Made by a program: the position numbers and the translations under genes. A model generated the notes under the pieces. That model saw only the letters and a list, made by a program, of their open reading frames with translations, did not search any database and was not told the DNA's origin. Below are positions 16,659 to 26,480 of a stretch of 64,000 nucleotides of DNA, in pieces. Within the stretch, counting starts at the first letter, position 1. The number at the start of each line of letters is the position of its first letter. This DNA comes from Plantactinospora mayteni (GTDB taxonomy: Bacteria > Actinomycetota > Actinomycetes > Mycobacteriales > Micromonosporaceae): NCBI RefSeq assembly GCF_016862935.1, contig NZ_BONX01000012.1, positions 1-64,000 of the forward strand. The letters run 5' to 3'.

Positions 16659-18374
16659 CTACTCGCGCCAGCCGAGCAGTTCGACCCCCTTGGCCAGCTC
16701 CACCCGGAGCCCGGTGACGATCTCCCGGGAGCCGCCCGGCGGCAGCTCCACCCGCCAGATCAGCTCGCCGAGCGCGGCCCGCTCGTCCGGCGGCGGGTCG
16801 AGCCGCAGCTCCCGGACCGTGATCCCGTCGCTCTGCGAGACCGGCAACTGGTCGCGCACCGTCAACCGGGCCGGCCTGGGCGTGTGGTTGGCCAGGGTGA
16901 TCCGGTACTCGACCTCCCGGCGCCGGGTCGAGCCCAGGGTGGTCTTCGTGTCGCTGCGTCGTACCAGCTCCCGCTTCACCCGGATCCGGTCGTCGAGCCC
17001 GAGCGCCACCTCGACCTCCTCGCCCGGCGCCCAGGTCGGCAGCGTCGTACCGCCGACGAAGTCGCCGCCGTGGAACACCGACGCCGGACCGGGCAGCAGG
17101 GTGTGTTCGGAGCCGTTGACGGCGGTGGCCCGCAACTGCACCCCGGGGGTACGCACCGGCGCGGTCACGTGGTCGAGTCGCGCCGCCAGCTCCAGTACGG
17201 CGACGATGGCCCGGTGCGCGCCCCCGTCCGCCGGTACGGCCACCGGGCGGGCCGGCTCGTAGGTGGCGGCCTGCGCCCCCTGGGTCAGGGTGGCGGTGGG
17301 CTGCGCCACCGGCGCGGGCGGGCGGGGAGCCGCGCCGAACGACTGCGCCCTGCCGGCGGCGCCCGGTGCCGACACCGCCCCCGGGGACAGCGGACCACCG
17401 GCCGCCCTCGCCCGGACCGGCCCGCCGCCCCGGCTGCCCTCCTGCTCCATCCAGCTCACCGGCTCCGCCTGGCGCAGATACCACGGTTCCAACTCCGGCA
17501 GCTCGGTACCGGTCGCCGGGCGGGCGGTGGAGAGCAGCAGCTCACACTCCGGCCAGTCCTCCCCGGTCCGCTGGCTGACCAGCCCGAACCAGGTGAGCGT
17601 CAGGGTCTCGTCGACCAGCCGCAGGTCGTACGAGGAGGTCCAGCCCGCGCCCTCCACCACGTACGACAGTTCCAGTTGGACCTCGGCGGACGGCTCCGGT
17701 TCGGACGACTCGGCCTGCCCCTCCGGCTCGCGCTGCCCCTCGGGTTCGGCCTGCCCCTCCGACTCGGCCTGCCCCTCGGGCTCGGTCGGCTCGATCCGCA
17801 GGGTCACCTCGGCGGCGAGCCGGTCCGGCGACCGTCGGCCGGAGAGCGCCGCGATCTCCCGCTCGACCGCGGCCAGCCGTTCCCGGGCCTCCTCCTGGCG
17901 ACGGGCCAGTTCCCGCCGCCGGGCCTGGCTCGCGGCGGTCTGCTCGGCGACCGAGTCGATGAAGCCGACGACGTCACCCGGGGTGGCGTCCCCGGCGGCC
18001 AGCGCCCGGGCGTAGCTGGCACCGGCCCGCTGGGTGAGCAGCGCCAGGAAGTCGGCGCGCTGCCCCTCGACCGCTTCGGCGTCGGCCAGCTCGGCCAGTT
18101 CGGCGGTGATGCCACGCCGCCGCTCGGCCAGCTCGGCGGCGGTCCCCTCGGTGGCCCGGGGCAGCACCTCGGTCGACACGTCCACCCCGAGTACGGTCGC
18201 CGGGCCGCGCCCGCCGACCCGCAGCGAGTCGCGGAGCAGGCCGAGCGGCAGTGGTCCGATCCGGACCCGGTGCTCACCGGGCGGTAGCCGGAGATCCGTC
18301 CGGCGGGTCACCCGGGCCCGGTCCGGATAGACCGTCACGGCGACGATCGGCGCGTCGATTCGGGATGGCGTCAT
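16659..18374 (-). CDS. MuiA-like protein (DUF4139 / mucoidy inhibitor A family)
   Basis: A 571-residue protein. The N-terminal domain (DUF4140-like) begins APIVAVTVYPDRARVTRRTDLRL. A long coiled-coil region rich in Ala/Glu/Arg spans residues about 85-190, and the C-terminal DUF4139 domain ends with IVTGLRVELAKGVELLGW. An acidic tandem-repeat linker (EPEGQAESEGQ) sits before DUF4139 near residue 205-230. The name comes from an enterobacterial protein linked to capsule regulation; in actinobacteria its role is unknown. No signal peptide is seen. ATG 18374 is favoured over the longer start (18404) because the family N-terminus begins just after it. Confidence 0.75.
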   Translation of the reverse strand: MTPSRIDAPIVAVTVYPDRARVTRRTDLRLPPGEHRVRIGPLPLGLLRDSLRVGGRGPATVLGVDVSTEVLPRATEGTAAELAERRRGITAELAELADAEAVEGQRADFLALLTQRAGASYARALAAGDATPGDVVGFIDSVAEQTAASQARRRELARRQEEARERLAAVEREIAALSGRRSPDRLAAEVTLRIEPTEPEGQAESEGQAEPEGQREPEGQAESSEPEPSAEVQLELSYVVEGAGWTSSYDLRLVDETLTLTWFGLVSQRTGEDWPECELLLSTARPATGTELPELEPWYLRQAEPVSWMEQEGSRGGGPVRARAAGGPLSPGAVSAPGAAGRAQSFGAAPRPPAPVAQPTATLTQGAQAATYEPARPVAVPADGGAHRAIVAVLELAARLDHVTAPVRTPGVQLRATAVNGSEHTLLPGPASVFHGGDFVGGTTLPTWAPGEEVEVALGLDDRIRVKRELVRRSDTKTTLGSTRRREVEYRITLANHTPRPARLTVRDQLPVSQSDGITVRELRLDPPPDERAALGELIWRVELPPGGSREIVTGLRVELAKGVELLGWRE

Positions 18375-18446
18375 TCGCGCGAGGCTACCGATCCCCCGCC
18401 ACATCGGGCAGTCCGCAGGTGCCTCCGGGCGCGAGGAAAGCTCTGG

Positions 18447-18851
18447 TCAGCCGGGCAGGAAGGAGAACCGCACCTGGCGGGTGCTGTTGTCGCCGTTCGG
18501 GTCGACCAGGCAGATCGACTGCCAGGTGCCGAGCGCGAGCCGGCCGTCCAGCACCGGCAGCGTCGCGTACGGCGGCAGGAAGGCGGGCAGGACGTGGTCC
18601 CGCCCGTGGCCCGGTGAACCGTGCCGGTGCCGCCAGCGGTCGTCGGTGGGGAGCAGGTCGTCCAGCGCGGTCAGCAGGTCGTCGTCGGAACCGGCTCCGG
18701 TCTCGATGATCGCCAGCCCGGCGGTGGCGTGCGGCACGAAGACGTGCAGCAGGCCGTCACCCCTGCCGACGAGAAACCGCTCGGCCTCCTGGGTGATGTC
18801 CCGGACCACCGGCCGGGACCCCGTCCGGATGGTGATCACCTCACTCTCCAT
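18447..18851 (-). CDS. YjbQ family protein (UPF0047)
   Basis: A 134-residue single-domain protein of the YjbQ/UPF0047 family. Conserved parts include the start VITIRTGSRPVVRDIT, HATAGLAIIETG with the metal-site His, and LGTWQSICLVDPNGDNSTRQV near the C-terminus. The E. coli relative has weak thiamin-phosphate synthase activity, but the natural role of the family is uncertain. ATG 18851 is chosen because homologues begin close to it; the ORF extends to 19007 without a family match. It sits 72 bp upstream of the MuiA-like gene in the same direction and may be co-transcribed with it. Confidence 0.85.
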   Translation of the reverse strand: MESEVITIRTGSRPVVRDITQEAERFLVGRGDGLLHVFVPHATAGLAIIETGAGSDDDLLTALDDLLPTDDRWRHRHGSPGHGRDHVLPAFLPPYATLPVLDGRLALGTWQSICLVDPNGDNSTRQVRFSFLPG

Positions 18852-19067
18852 CCGCCCAGTCTGCCGGATCCGCTCCGCCCGCCGTGGCCGCCCCGCCCTG
18901 AACCAGCCACCGGTGGGGGACCGCGGGCGGTGGCACGCACCCCGTCCGATTCCGGGCGTGGTGACGAATGTCCGGTCAATGGCCTGGAACTGTCCAGTGG
19001 AAACCAAGCAGGGTCAGATAACGGACCTTCCACCCGGCAGGTACCCGTCCCTCGGTCAGGAGAATGT

Positions 19068-19499
19068 GTGCAACCTCGTCGGACCCTCGTCGCCCTCTCC
19101 ATGGCTCTCGGCATGGCGTTCGCGTTCGCCGCACCCGCCGCCGCCGCGCCAGCCCCATCCGCCGAACGCCTGGACCAATTGGCGTCCAGCGACGTCTTCG
19201 TCTGCTCCACGAACTACTTCGTCAGGACCGTCGACGGCGGCGCGACCGCCTGCTTCAACCCCACCGGCGAAATCCTGACCACCTGCGACGGAAAGGCTGA
19301 CGGGCACCACCCGGCCGTGTGGTACCAGATCAACGGCGGTTCGTGGGAGAACAAGCACTACGATCTCGGCAACGGCAACTGCGCGAGCCTCAACCTGTCC
19401 ATCGCCGAGACCGGCTACATCCGGTTCTACGCGGTCAACTACGAGGGCCAGACCCCGCTGAGCTACAGCGACATCATGGTGGCGGGTGCCAACGGGTGA
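19068..19499 (+). CDS. small secreted protein with two predicted disulfides
   Basis: A 143-residue protein with a Sec signal peptide (residues 1 to about 27: basic QPRRT start, hydrophobic LVALSMALGMAFAFA core, AAAAPAP cleavage zone). The mature part of about 115 residues has four cysteines (VFVCST, TACFNP, TTCDGK, GNCASL), enough for two disulfides, and many aromatic/Asn residues typical of an all-beta extracellular protein. No enzyme motif is visible. GTG 19068 is preceded by CAGGAG five bases upstream. It is monocistronic and followed by a terminator. Confidence 0.7.
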   Translation: MQPRRTLVALSMALGMAFAFAAPAAAAPAPSAERLDQLASSDVFVCSTNYFVRTVDGGATACFNPTGEILTTCDGKADGHHPAVWYQINGGSWENKHYDLGNGNCASLNLSIAETGYIRFYAVNYEGQTPLSYSDIMVAGANG

Positions 19500-19506
19500 C
19501 GTCGGG

Positions 19507-19536
19507 GGTGTGGGGCCGGTGAGTCGTCCCCACACC
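19507..19536 (+). terminator. terminator after secreted-protein gene
   Basis: A perfect 9-bp inverted repeat GGTGTGGGG / CCCCACACC with a 12-nt loop begins 8 bp after the stop codon. Confidence 0.75.
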
Positions 19537-19682
19537 AGCTTCATTCATCGACAGAACCGGACGAGTAGCCCGGTAGCGCCCTCGGCGATCAACAAGCCGC
19601 CCGGCGCCACCAGCGAGGTCTTCCGAACGCCGTGTTGCCGGAAAGTTACCGACTGGTACCTGTGTCGAGCATCGCCTCTCCG

Positions 19683-19694
19683 ACGTCTAGACGT
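19683..19694. promoter_or_regulatory. 12-bp palindrome upstream of aceE
   Basis: ACGTCTAGACGT is a perfect palindrome about 70 bp before the aceE start, just upstream of a strong AGGAGG site. A dimeric regulator could bind here. No regulator is identified. Confidence 0.35.
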
Positions 19695-19763
19695 GACGGG
19701 CATAGGCATCAGGAGGCAGGATGGCGCTAGAGACCTATCCCACACACAACCTAGGGAACGCCT

Positions 19764-22520
19764 GTGGCCACGGAACGCAAGCGCCCGGTGATCAGCGACG
19801 GCCTGCCGAGCCAGCTTCCGGACATCGACCCCGAAGAAACCAGCGAATGGGTCGAGTCACTCGACGGTGTCATTGACGAGCGCGGTGCCAAACGCGCCCG
19901 CTACGTCATGCTGCGCCTGCTGGAGCGGGCCAGGGAGCGCCAGGTCGGGGTGCCGCCCCTGACCACCACCGACTACATCAACACCATTCCGCCGGAGCAG
20001 GAACCCTGGTTCCCGGGGGACGAGCACATCGAGCGGCGGATCCGGGCGTACATCCGGTGGAACGCCGCGATGCTGGTGCACCGGGCGCAGCGGCCGGAGA
20101 TCGGCGTTGGTGGGCACATCTCCACCTACGCCAGCTCGGCGTCGCTCTACGAGGTCGGGTTCAACCACTTCTTCCGGGGCAAGAACCACCCGGGCGGCGG
20201 CGACCAGATCTTCTACCAGGGCCACGGCTCCCCCGGGATGTACGCGCGGGCGTTCATGGAGGGGCGGCTGACCGAGGACCAGCTCGACGGGTTCCGGCAG
20301 GAGCTGTCGCACCCGGGCGGCGGGCTGCCGTCGTATCCGCACCCGCGGCTGATGCCGGACTTCTGGGAGTTCCCGACCGTCTCGATGGGGCTCGGCGGGA
20401 TCAACGCGATCTACCAGGCCCGGTTCAACCGCTACCTGCACCACCGGGGCATCAAGGACACCTCCGACCAGCACGTATGGGCGTTCCTCGGCGACGGCGA
20501 GATGGACGAGGTGGAGTCGCTCGGCGCGATCGGCGCGGCTGCCCGCGAGGAGCTGGACAACCTCACCTTCGTGATCAACTGCAACCTGCAACGGCTGGAC
20601 GGGCCGGTGCGGGGCAACGGCAAGGTGATCCAGGAACTGGAGGCGTTCTTCCGGGGCGCCGGCTGGAACGTGATCAAGGTGGTCTGGGGCCGGGAGTGGG
20701 ACCCGCTGCTCGCCGCGGACACCGACGGCGCGCTGGTCAACCTGATGAACACCACGCCGGACGGCGACTACCAGACCTACAAGGCGGAGTCCGGGGCGTA
20801 CGTCCGGGAGCACTTCTTCGGCCGCGACCCGCGCACCCGCAAGATGGTCGAGGGGCTCTCCGACGACGAGATCTGGAACCTCAAGCGGGGCGGGCACGAC
20901 TACCGCAAGCTCTACGCGGCATACCAGGCCGCGCTGAACCACACCGGTCAGCCGACCGTGATCCTGGCGAAGACGATCAAGGGTTGGACGCTGGGTTCGA
21001 GCTTCGAGGCCCGCAACGCCACACACCAGATGAAGAAGCTCACCCTGGACGACCTGAAGAGCTTCCGCGACCGGCTCTACCTGGACATCCCCGACTCGAC
21101 GCTGGACGCCAACCCCTACCTGCCGCCGTACTACCACCCGGGCGAGAAGTCCGAGGAGGCGGAATACCTGCGGGAGCGGCGGCAGCAGCTCGGCGGCTAC
21201 CTGCCGAGCCGGCGTACCGAGTGGGCGCCGTTGCCGGTGCCGGGCGAGGAGCGGTTCGCCGACGTCAAGAAGGGCTCCGGCAAGCAGAAGATCGCCACCA
21301 CCATGGCGTTCGTCCGGCTGCTGAAGGACGTGATGAAGGACCGGGAGTTCGGCAAGCGGTTCGTGCCGATCATCCCGGACGAGGCGCGCACCTTCGGGAT
21401 GGACTCGCTCTTCCCGACCCAGAAGATCTACTCGCCGCACGGCCAGAAGTACACCTCGGTGGACCGGGAGCTGTTCCTGTCGTACAAGGAGGCGACGACC
21501 GGGCAGATCCTGCACGAGGGGATCAACGAGGCGGGTTCGGTGGCCTCGTTCACCGCCGCCGGTTCGTCGTACGCCACGCACGGCGAGCCGATGATCCCGC
21601 TGTACATCTTCTATTCGATGTTCGGCTTCCAACGCACCGGTGACGCGTTCTGGGCGGCGGCCGACCAGATGGCCCGCGGCTTCGTACTCGGCGCCACCGC
21701 CGGCCGGACCACGCTGAACGGCGAGGGCCTGCAACACGAGGACGGCCACTCGCACCTGATCGCGGCGACCAACCCGGCCGTGGTGGCGTACGACCCGGCG
21801 TTCGCGTTCGAGATCGCGCACATCTTCGAAAACGGTCTGCACCGGATGTACGGCGAGCGGCCGGAGAACGTCTTCTACTACCTGACCGTCTACAACGAGC
21901 CGCTCGTGCAGCCGGCGGAGCCGGAGAACGTGGACGTGGAGGGGCTGCTCAAGGGGATCTACCGGTATTCGCCGGCTCCCCCGGTCGGCGGGCAGGACGG
22001 CGGCGACGCGCCCCGGGCCAACATCCTCGCCTCGGGCACCGGCATGCAGTGGGCGCTGAAGGCCCAGCACCTGCTGGCCCAGGACTGGGGCGTGGCGGCC
22101 GACGTCTGGTCGGTCACCTCCTGGACCGAGCTGCGCCGGGACGCGGTGGAGTGCGAGGAGTACAACCTCCTGCACCCGGGCGACGAGCCTCGGGTGCCGT
22201 ACGTCCAGCGCAAGCTGGCCGACGCCGACGGACCGGTGGTGGCGGTCAGCGACTGGATGCGGGCGGTGCCGGACCTGATCTCGCGGTGGATTCCCGGCGA
22301 CTACACCTCGCTCGGCACCGACGGTTTCGGGCTCTCGGACACCCGGCACGCGCTGCGCCGGCACTTCCACGTGGACGCCGAGTCGGTGACCGTCGCGGCG
22401 CTGCGCCAGTTGGCGCGGCGTGGCGTGGTACCGCCGTCGGTGCCGGCCGAGGCCGCGAAGAAGTACGCGATCGACGACATCGCGGCGGCCCCGGTGGGCG
22501 AGACCGGCGGGGACTCCTGA
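19764..22520 (+). CDS. aceE: pyruvate dehydrogenase E1 component, homodimeric type
   Basis: A 918-residue enzyme of the AceE family, close to the usual length of about 900-930. It decarboxylates pyruvate with thiamine diphosphate and acetylates the E2 lipoyl domain, feeding acetyl-CoA to the fatty-acid cluster 10 kb downstream. Clear motifs are [22 protein letters not shown] near residue 120, the TPP motif [12 protein letters not shown] near 245, and the C-terminal transketolase-like half ([12 protein letters not shown]). It starts at GTG 19764 with AGGGAA upstream. A short upstream ORF with a stronger AGGAGG overlaps its start. It ends at a large bidirectional terminator. Confidence 0.96.
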   Translation: MATERKRPVISDGLPSQLPDIDPEETSEWVESLDGVIDERGAKRARYVMLRLLERARERQVGVPPLTTTDYINTIPPEQEPWFPGDEHIERRIRAYIRWNAAMLVHRAQRPEIGVGGHISTYASSASLYEVGFNHFFRGKNHPGGGDQIFYQGHGSPGMYARAFMEGRLTEDQLDGFRQELSHPGGGLPSYPHPRLMPDFWEFPTVSMGLGGINAIYQARFNRYLHHRGIKDTSDQHVWAFLGDGEMDEVESLGAIGAAAREELDNLTFVINCNLQRLDGPVRGNGKVIQELEAFFRGAGWNVIKVVWGREWDPLLAADTDGALVNLMNTTPDGDYQTYKAESGAYVREHFFGRDPRTRKMVEGLSDDEIWNLKRGGHDYRKLYAAYQAALNHTGQPTVILAKTIKGWTLGSSFEARNATHQMKKLTLDDLKSFRDRLYLDIPDSTLDANPYLPPYYHPGEKSEEAEYLRERRQQLGGYLPSRRTEWAPLPVPGEERFADVKKGSGKQKIATTMAFVRLLKDVMKDREFGKRFVPIIPDEARTFGMDSLFPTQKIYSPHGQKYTSVDRELFLSYKEATTGQILHEGINEAGSVASFTAAGSSYATHGEPMIPLYIFYSMFGFQRTGDAFWAAADQMARGFVLGATAGRTTLNGEGLQHEDGHSHLIAATNPAVVAYDPAFAFEIAHIFENGLHRMYGERPENVFYYLTVYNEPLVQPAEPENVDVEGLLKGIYRYSPAPPVGGQDGGDAPRANILASGTGMQWALKAQHLLAQDWGVAADVWSVTSWTELRRDAVECEEYNLLHPGDEPRVPYVQRKLADADGPVVAVSDWMRAVPDLISRWIPGDYTSLGTDGFGLSDTRHALRRHFHVDAESVTVAALRQLARRGVVPPSVPAEAAKKYAIDDIAAAPVGETGGDS

Positions 22521-22546
22521 CGGTCCGCCGCTAGATCCGCGACCTG

Positions 22547-22585
22547 GAGGGGCGGGACGTCGCAGACCGCGACGGCCCGCCCCTC
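22547..22585. terminator. bidirectional terminator after aceE
   Basis: GAGGGGCGGG and CCCGCCCCTC form a perfect 10-bp stem; inside it GTCGC/GCGAC forms a second 5-bp stem. The element lies between aceE and the convergent SRPBCC gene and touches the latter's stop codon. Confidence 0.85.
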
Positions 22586-23021
22586 AGCCCACCGTGGCCA
22601 GGCCGGTGAGCCGGGCGAGCGAGCCTTCCAGGTCGGCACCGACCCGGCGCATCCCCCAGCGCAGCAGCGCCCCGCTGACCGGGCCGGCGGGCCAGCGGAC
22701 CATGATCAGGCGTACCGAGGTGCCGTCCTCCTCCGGTGCGAGTTCGACGTAGACCTCGGTGCGTGCCTCGGCCCGCGCGCCCGCGCCCTCGGCCCGCTCG
22801 CGCCACGCGATCAGGGTCGGCTCCTGGTACGCGATCACCTCGGCGTCCAGCGCCCGGCCCGCCGCGTGCACCCGCTGACGGCGGCCGATGCCCTCGCCGG
22901 AGAGCACCTCCGCCTGTCGGACCCCGGCCAGCCAGCCCGGCAGGTCTTCAGCCCGCTGTACCAGGTCCCACACCGCCTCGATCGGTGCGGAGACCCGCGT
23001 GCTGCGTTCGATGAGCATCAT
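22584..23021 (-). CDS. SRPBCC (polyketide cyclase/START-like) family protein
   Basis: A 145-residue START-fold protein. It begins [32 protein letters not shown], the typical opening of the polyketide-cyclase/dehydrase-like SRPBCC family, and has the helix-grip pattern of alternating strands and a long C-terminal helix ([21 protein letters not shown]). The ligand is probably a small hydrophobic molecule but is unknown. ATG 23021 is used, with GGAGG nine bases upstream. It is divergent from gltX across a 237-bp spacer and not linked to a polyketide cluster. Confidence 0.8.
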   Translation of the reverse strand: MMLIERSTRVSAPIEAVWDLVQRAEDLPGWLAGVRQAEVLSGEGIGRRQRVHAAGRALDAEVIAYQEPTLIAWRERAEGAGARAEARTEVYVELAPEEDGTSVRLIMVRWPAGPVSGALLRWGMRRVGADLEGSLARLTGLATVG

Positions 23022-23258
23022 CCTCAGTCGCCTCCATTGCGGACAACCCGTGACCATTGGCAGCTTATTCACGATTACGGACGAAAACGGACGATTAGCC
23101 ACCGACACGCCGGAAGAAACTACCGCCGTGGAATTCGTCCGCTCCGGGCATCGTCGTGGGGCCTTCGACGGCGACCGTCTCCGGTCGCCCCGGCCCGGTG
23201 CGGGCGGCTGGGAAACCTGATGGCGGGCCGCCCCGGGGGCGTGCGTAGGCTGGAGGCC

Positions 23259-24668
23259 GTGACGGTACGCGTACGCTTTGCCCCCTCCCCGACTGGTATG
23301 TTCCACGTCGGCGGCGCCCGCTCGGCCCTCCAGAACTGGATCTTCGCGAAGCAGCAGGGCGGCGTCTTCGTACTGCGGATCGAGGACACCGACGCGGCCC
23401 GCAACCGGCCCGAATGGACCGAGGGGATCCTCTCCGCACTGGACTGGATCGGGATCGCCCGGGGCAGCTACGAGGGACCGCACTTCCAGTCCGCGAACGC
23501 GGGCGAGCACCGCAGCGCCGCGACCCGGCTCTACACCACCGGCCGGGCGTACTACTGCGACTGCACCCGGGATGCGATCCAGGCCCGCACCGGCTCGCAG
23601 TACCAGGGCTACGACGGCTTCTGCCGGGACCGTGGCCTGGAGCCGGGGCCGGGCCGCGCCCTGCGGTTCCGTACCCCGGACGAGGGCGAGACCGTGGTGG
23701 TCGACCTGGTACGCGGCGAGCCGACCTTCGAGAACAAGCTGATCGAGGACTTCGTGATCGCCCGGGCCGACGGCTCGGCGGTCTTCCTGCTGGCCAACGT
23801 CGTGGACGACCTCAGCATGGGCATCACGCACGTGATCCGGGCCGAGGAGCACCTGCCGAACACGCCCAAGCAGCAGCTCCTCTGGGACGCGCTCGGAGTC
23901 AAGCCGCCGATCTGGGCCCACGTGCCGGTGGTGGTCAACGAGAAGCGGCAGAAGCTCTCCAAGCGGCGCGACAAGGTGGCCCTGGAGGCGTACCGGGACG
24001 AGGGCTATCTCGCCGACGCGATGCGCAACTACCTGATGCTGCTCGGCTGGGCACCCTCGGGCGACCGGGAGATCGTGCCGTGGTCGGTGATCGAGTCCGA
24101 GTTCCGGCTCGCCGAGGTGAACCCGTCACCGGCGTTCTTCGACGAGAAGAAGCTGCGGGCCTTCAACGGCGAATACATCCGGGCGCTGCCGGTCGACGAG
24201 TTCGTCGCGGCCTGCCAGCCCTGGCTGACCGGTACCGGGACCATCGCCCCGCCGCCCTGGCAGCCGGCCGAGTTCGACCCGGCCGCGTTCGCCGCGGTGG
24301 CGCCGCTGGCCCAGACCCGGATCGCCGTGCTGAGCGAGATCGTGCCGAACGTCGACTTCCTCTTCCTGGCGACGCCGCTGGTCGACGAGGCGGCCTGGGC
24401 GAAGAGCATGAAGGAGGGTTCCGCCGACCTGCTCGACGAGACGATCGCCGCCTTCGAGGCCCTGCCGGAGTGGGCGGCGGAGCCGCTGAAGGCGACCCTG
24501 GAGGAGGTGGGCGCCGGCCGAGGACTGAAGCTCGGCAAGGCGCAGGCGCCGGTCAGGGTGGCCGTGACGGGGCGCAGCATCGGGCTGCCGCTCTTCGAGT
24601 CGCTGGCCGTACTCGGCCGGGAGCGTACCCTCACCCGACTCCGCGCGGCCCGGATCCGGCTGGTCTGA
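23259..24668 (+). CDS. gltX: glutamyl-tRNA synthetase
   Basis: A 469-residue class I aminoacyl-tRNA synthetase charging tRNA-Glu (and tRNA-Gln where GatCAB is used). The HIGH-type motif is [20 protein letters not shown] at residues 8-27 and the KMSKS-type motif is KLSKRRDK near residue 232. Length and order fit the bacterial GluRS family (about 470-490). GTG 23259 is used because homologues start [15 protein letters not shown] 23220 in frame is an alternative and neither has an ideal ribosome site. It appears monocistronic and ends at a hairpin shared with the convergent CopC-like gene. Confidence 0.95.
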   Translation: MTVRVRFAPSPTGMFHVGGARSALQNWIFAKQQGGVFVLRIEDTDAARNRPEWTEGILSALDWIGIARGSYEGPHFQSANAGEHRSAATRLYTTGRAYYCDCTRDAIQARTGSQYQGYDGFCRDRGLEPGPGRALRFRTPDEGETVVVDLVRGEPTFENKLIEDFVIARADGSAVFLLANVVDDLSMGITHVIRAEEHLPNTPKQQLLWDALGVKPPIWAHVPVVVNEKRQKLSKRRDKVALEAYRDEGYLADAMRNYLMLLGWAPSGDREIVPWSVIESEFRLAEVNPSPAFFDEKKLRAFNGEYIRALPVDEFVAACQPWLTGTGTIAPPPWQPAEFDPAAFAAVAPLAQTRIAVLSEIVPNVDFLFLATPLVDEAAWAKSMKEGSADLLDETIAAFEALPEWAAEPLKATLEEVGAGRGLKLGKAQAPVRVAVTGRSIGLPLFESLAVLGRERTLTRLRAARIRLV

Positions 24669-24770
24669 TCGGCGGCGGCGGCCGCCAGCCACGCCGCTTC
24701 GGCCGTACCTCGGTCGCCGGCCGGGCGGTTCCGAGGGCCGGACGGGGTCGGATTCGCCCGCCGGCCGGTC

Positions 24771-24802
24771 AGTGCCGCCGGGCCATCGGTTCCGGCGGCA
24801 CT
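24771..24802. terminator. bidirectional terminator between gltX and copC-like gene
   Basis: A perfect 11-bp inverted repeat AGTGCCGCCGG / CCGGCGGCACT with a 10-nt loop lies between two convergent genes, 10 bp from the stop of the CopC-like gene. Confidence 0.75.
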
Positions 24803-24812
24803 GGCACAACGG

Positions 24813-25430
24813 TCAGTTCGCGGAACCGGATCGGCTCGACCTCCGGCGGCGGAGCAGCAACCCGACGGCCAGCGCGGCCAGCGCCAGCACGGCACCGAGG
24901 AGCCACGGCCACCACGCCGTCCCGTCCGAGTCGGCGGCCGGGGTCAGTGGCCCGGCCGCCGCACTCGACGGCGGAGCGGCCGGTGCCGAACTGCTGGCCG
25001 GAGCGGTCGGGGTCGGCACGGCTGCCGAGGGCGAGGCGGTCGGGGTGGCCCCCACGGTGAGGGTGAACCGGACCTCCCCCTTGATCGGGTGCCCGTCGCC
25101 GGAGGCGACCTGGTACTGGACGATGTAGAGCCCGGCGGCGCCCGGCCGGACCGGCACGGTGACCCGGGAGCCGGAGAAGGCGGGCTTTCCCGCCGCCGCG
25201 TCGACGTTGTCCGGGCCGGTTACCGTGACCCGCGTGGTGGTGGGGTCGAGCTTGTTCAGAAAGGTCAGCCGCACGCTGGCCGGCGCCTCGTCGAGCCGGG
25301 CACCGGTACGCGGATCGCTGCCGGTCAGCGAGTTGTGCGCGGCGGCGGGACCGGCCGGCAGCAGCACGCTCAACGCCGCCAGCACGACGCTCAGCACCAG
25401 TGTCCCGACACGGGTGACCCGGGCCCCCAT
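24813..25430 (-). CDS. CopC-domain protein, membrane-anchored
   Basis: A 205-residue exported protein. A signal peptide (residues 1 to about 31, ending AGPAAAH) places His at the mature N-terminus (HNSLTGSDPRTGARLDEAP), as in CopC proteins where it is a copper ligand. The CopC immunoglobulin-like domain runs to about residue 130 and includes YQVASGDGHPIKGEVRFTL. A Pro/Ser/Thr/Ala linker, one membrane helix (WLLGAVLALAALAVGLLL) and a basic tail follow. It may bind copper at the outer face of the membrane; no CopD partner is adjacent. ATG 25430 has GGAGG five bases upstream. It is divergent from the next exported protein. Confidence 0.82.
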   Translation of the reverse strand: MGARVTRVGTLVLSVVLAALSVLLPAGPAAAHNSLTGSDPRTGARLDEAPASVRLTFLNKLDPTTTRVTVTGPDNVDAAAGKPAFSGSRVTVPVRPGAAGLYIVQYQVASGDGHPIKGEVRFTLTVGATPTASPSAAVPTPTAPASSSAPAAPPSSAAAGPLTPAADSDGTAWWPWLLGAVLALAALAVGLLLRRRRSSRSGSAN

Positions 25431-25664
25431 GATCGCCTCCATCCCGCTACGATTTCGCCAACTGATCAATGGCTCGTCAGTTAGTCGACCCTAGATCGCA
25501 GATAGTTCCAATAACTGCTCGTTCAGGTGCAACCGAGCGGCGTTCTGCGGAGTCTTTGTAGTGAGTACGGCAGGTCCATCCCGGACAGTGCCGTGCGCTC
25601 CACCGACCAACCAGCGCGTGACCTGCATCATGGCCACCATCGAGACGGGGCGAGGAGGTCGGCG

Positions 25665-26321
25665 ATGGCCGGAGAGGTGAGTCGTCGACTTGTCGGCGTG
25701 GCCACGCTGTTGATCGCGGCGGCCAGTTGGCTCGGGATCGGCGGCGCCGCCCAGGCGAAGCCGGCCAAACCGACGTCGGTGGTGATCACCGGCAAGGACC
25801 TGTCGGCCCCGCTGACGGTCCAGGCCAAGGACAAGCCGGAGGTCTTCGCCGCACTGCTCGACCAGGTGGGCTTCCTGAAGACCGGCGGCGGCAACACCGG
25901 CGGATTGAAGGCCGCCGATCTGGGTCCGAAGTACACCATCGCGGTGCACGTCGGCGACGCCGCCCAGCAGTCGTACGACCTCTACCCGCTGGCCAAGGGC
26001 GGGCCGCGGGTCTATCGACCGGCCCGGCAGCCGGACAAGAGCCGGCCCGGCGCGGCCTGGTTCTTCGGCCGGCTGACCATGGCGGAGACCCTGCTGGCGG
26101 CCGGTGCGCCGCTGCCCACGCAGAACGTCACCAGCCTGAACGGCGGCGGGGTCGGCGGTGGCGAACGGGTGATCCCGGACGACGCGATCGGCAGCAGCAA
26201 GGACGTCGACCGTCTGCTCGGTGAACTGCGACAGTTGATGCTGCTCAACGGCGCCGTGCTGCTCTCCATCACGCTGGGGCTGGCCGGCATCGCGCTGCTG
26301 GTCCGGCGCCGCACCCGCTGA
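25665..26321 (+). CDS. exported membrane-anchored hypothetical protein
   Basis: A 218-residue protein with a signal peptide (residues about 6-31, ending GGAAQAKP), an extracellular region of about 145 residues (TSVVITGKDLSAPLTVQAKD ... KYTIAVHVGDAAQQSYDLYPLAKGGPRVY) and a C-terminal membrane helix (LMLLNGAVLLSITLGLAGIALLV) ending RRRTR. I do not recognise a named domain. ATG 25665 is fixed by AGGAGG six bases upstream; the earlier ATG at 25527 is rejected. It shares a 234-bp divergent promoter region with the CopC-like gene and the same topology, so the two may belong to one cell-envelope function. Confidence 0.7.
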   Translation: MAGEVSRRLVGVATLLIAAASWLGIGGAAQAKPAKPTSVVITGKDLSAPLTVQAKDKPEVFAALLDQVGFLKTGGGNTGGLKAADLGPKYTIAVHVGDAAQQSYDLYPLAKGGPRVYRPARQPDKSRPGAAWFFGRLTMAETLLAAGAPLPTQNVTSLNGGGVGGGERVIPDDAIGSSKDVDRLLGELRQLMLLNGAVLLSITLGLAGIALLVRRRTR

Positions 26322-26480
26322 CCGGACCGGCCAGCCACGGCGGCGCACCCGGGTCGAAGTGGTGATCCGGGACGCCGCGGGCGAGCGCCTCGACGCCGAG
26401 CGGCCGGCGCCCGGCCGGCGAGTACCCGGATCAGCCAGGCCCGGTCCACGGGCTGGGGGCTGCGGCCCGACGGGCGGCGG

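Noticed and set aside
14842-17484. Long leftward frame opposite phoD
   Set aside because: phoD is unambiguous on the plus strand; the antisense frame shows no family features.
19857-22370. Long leftward frame opposite aceE
   Set aside because: aceE motifs are certain; this is its shadow.
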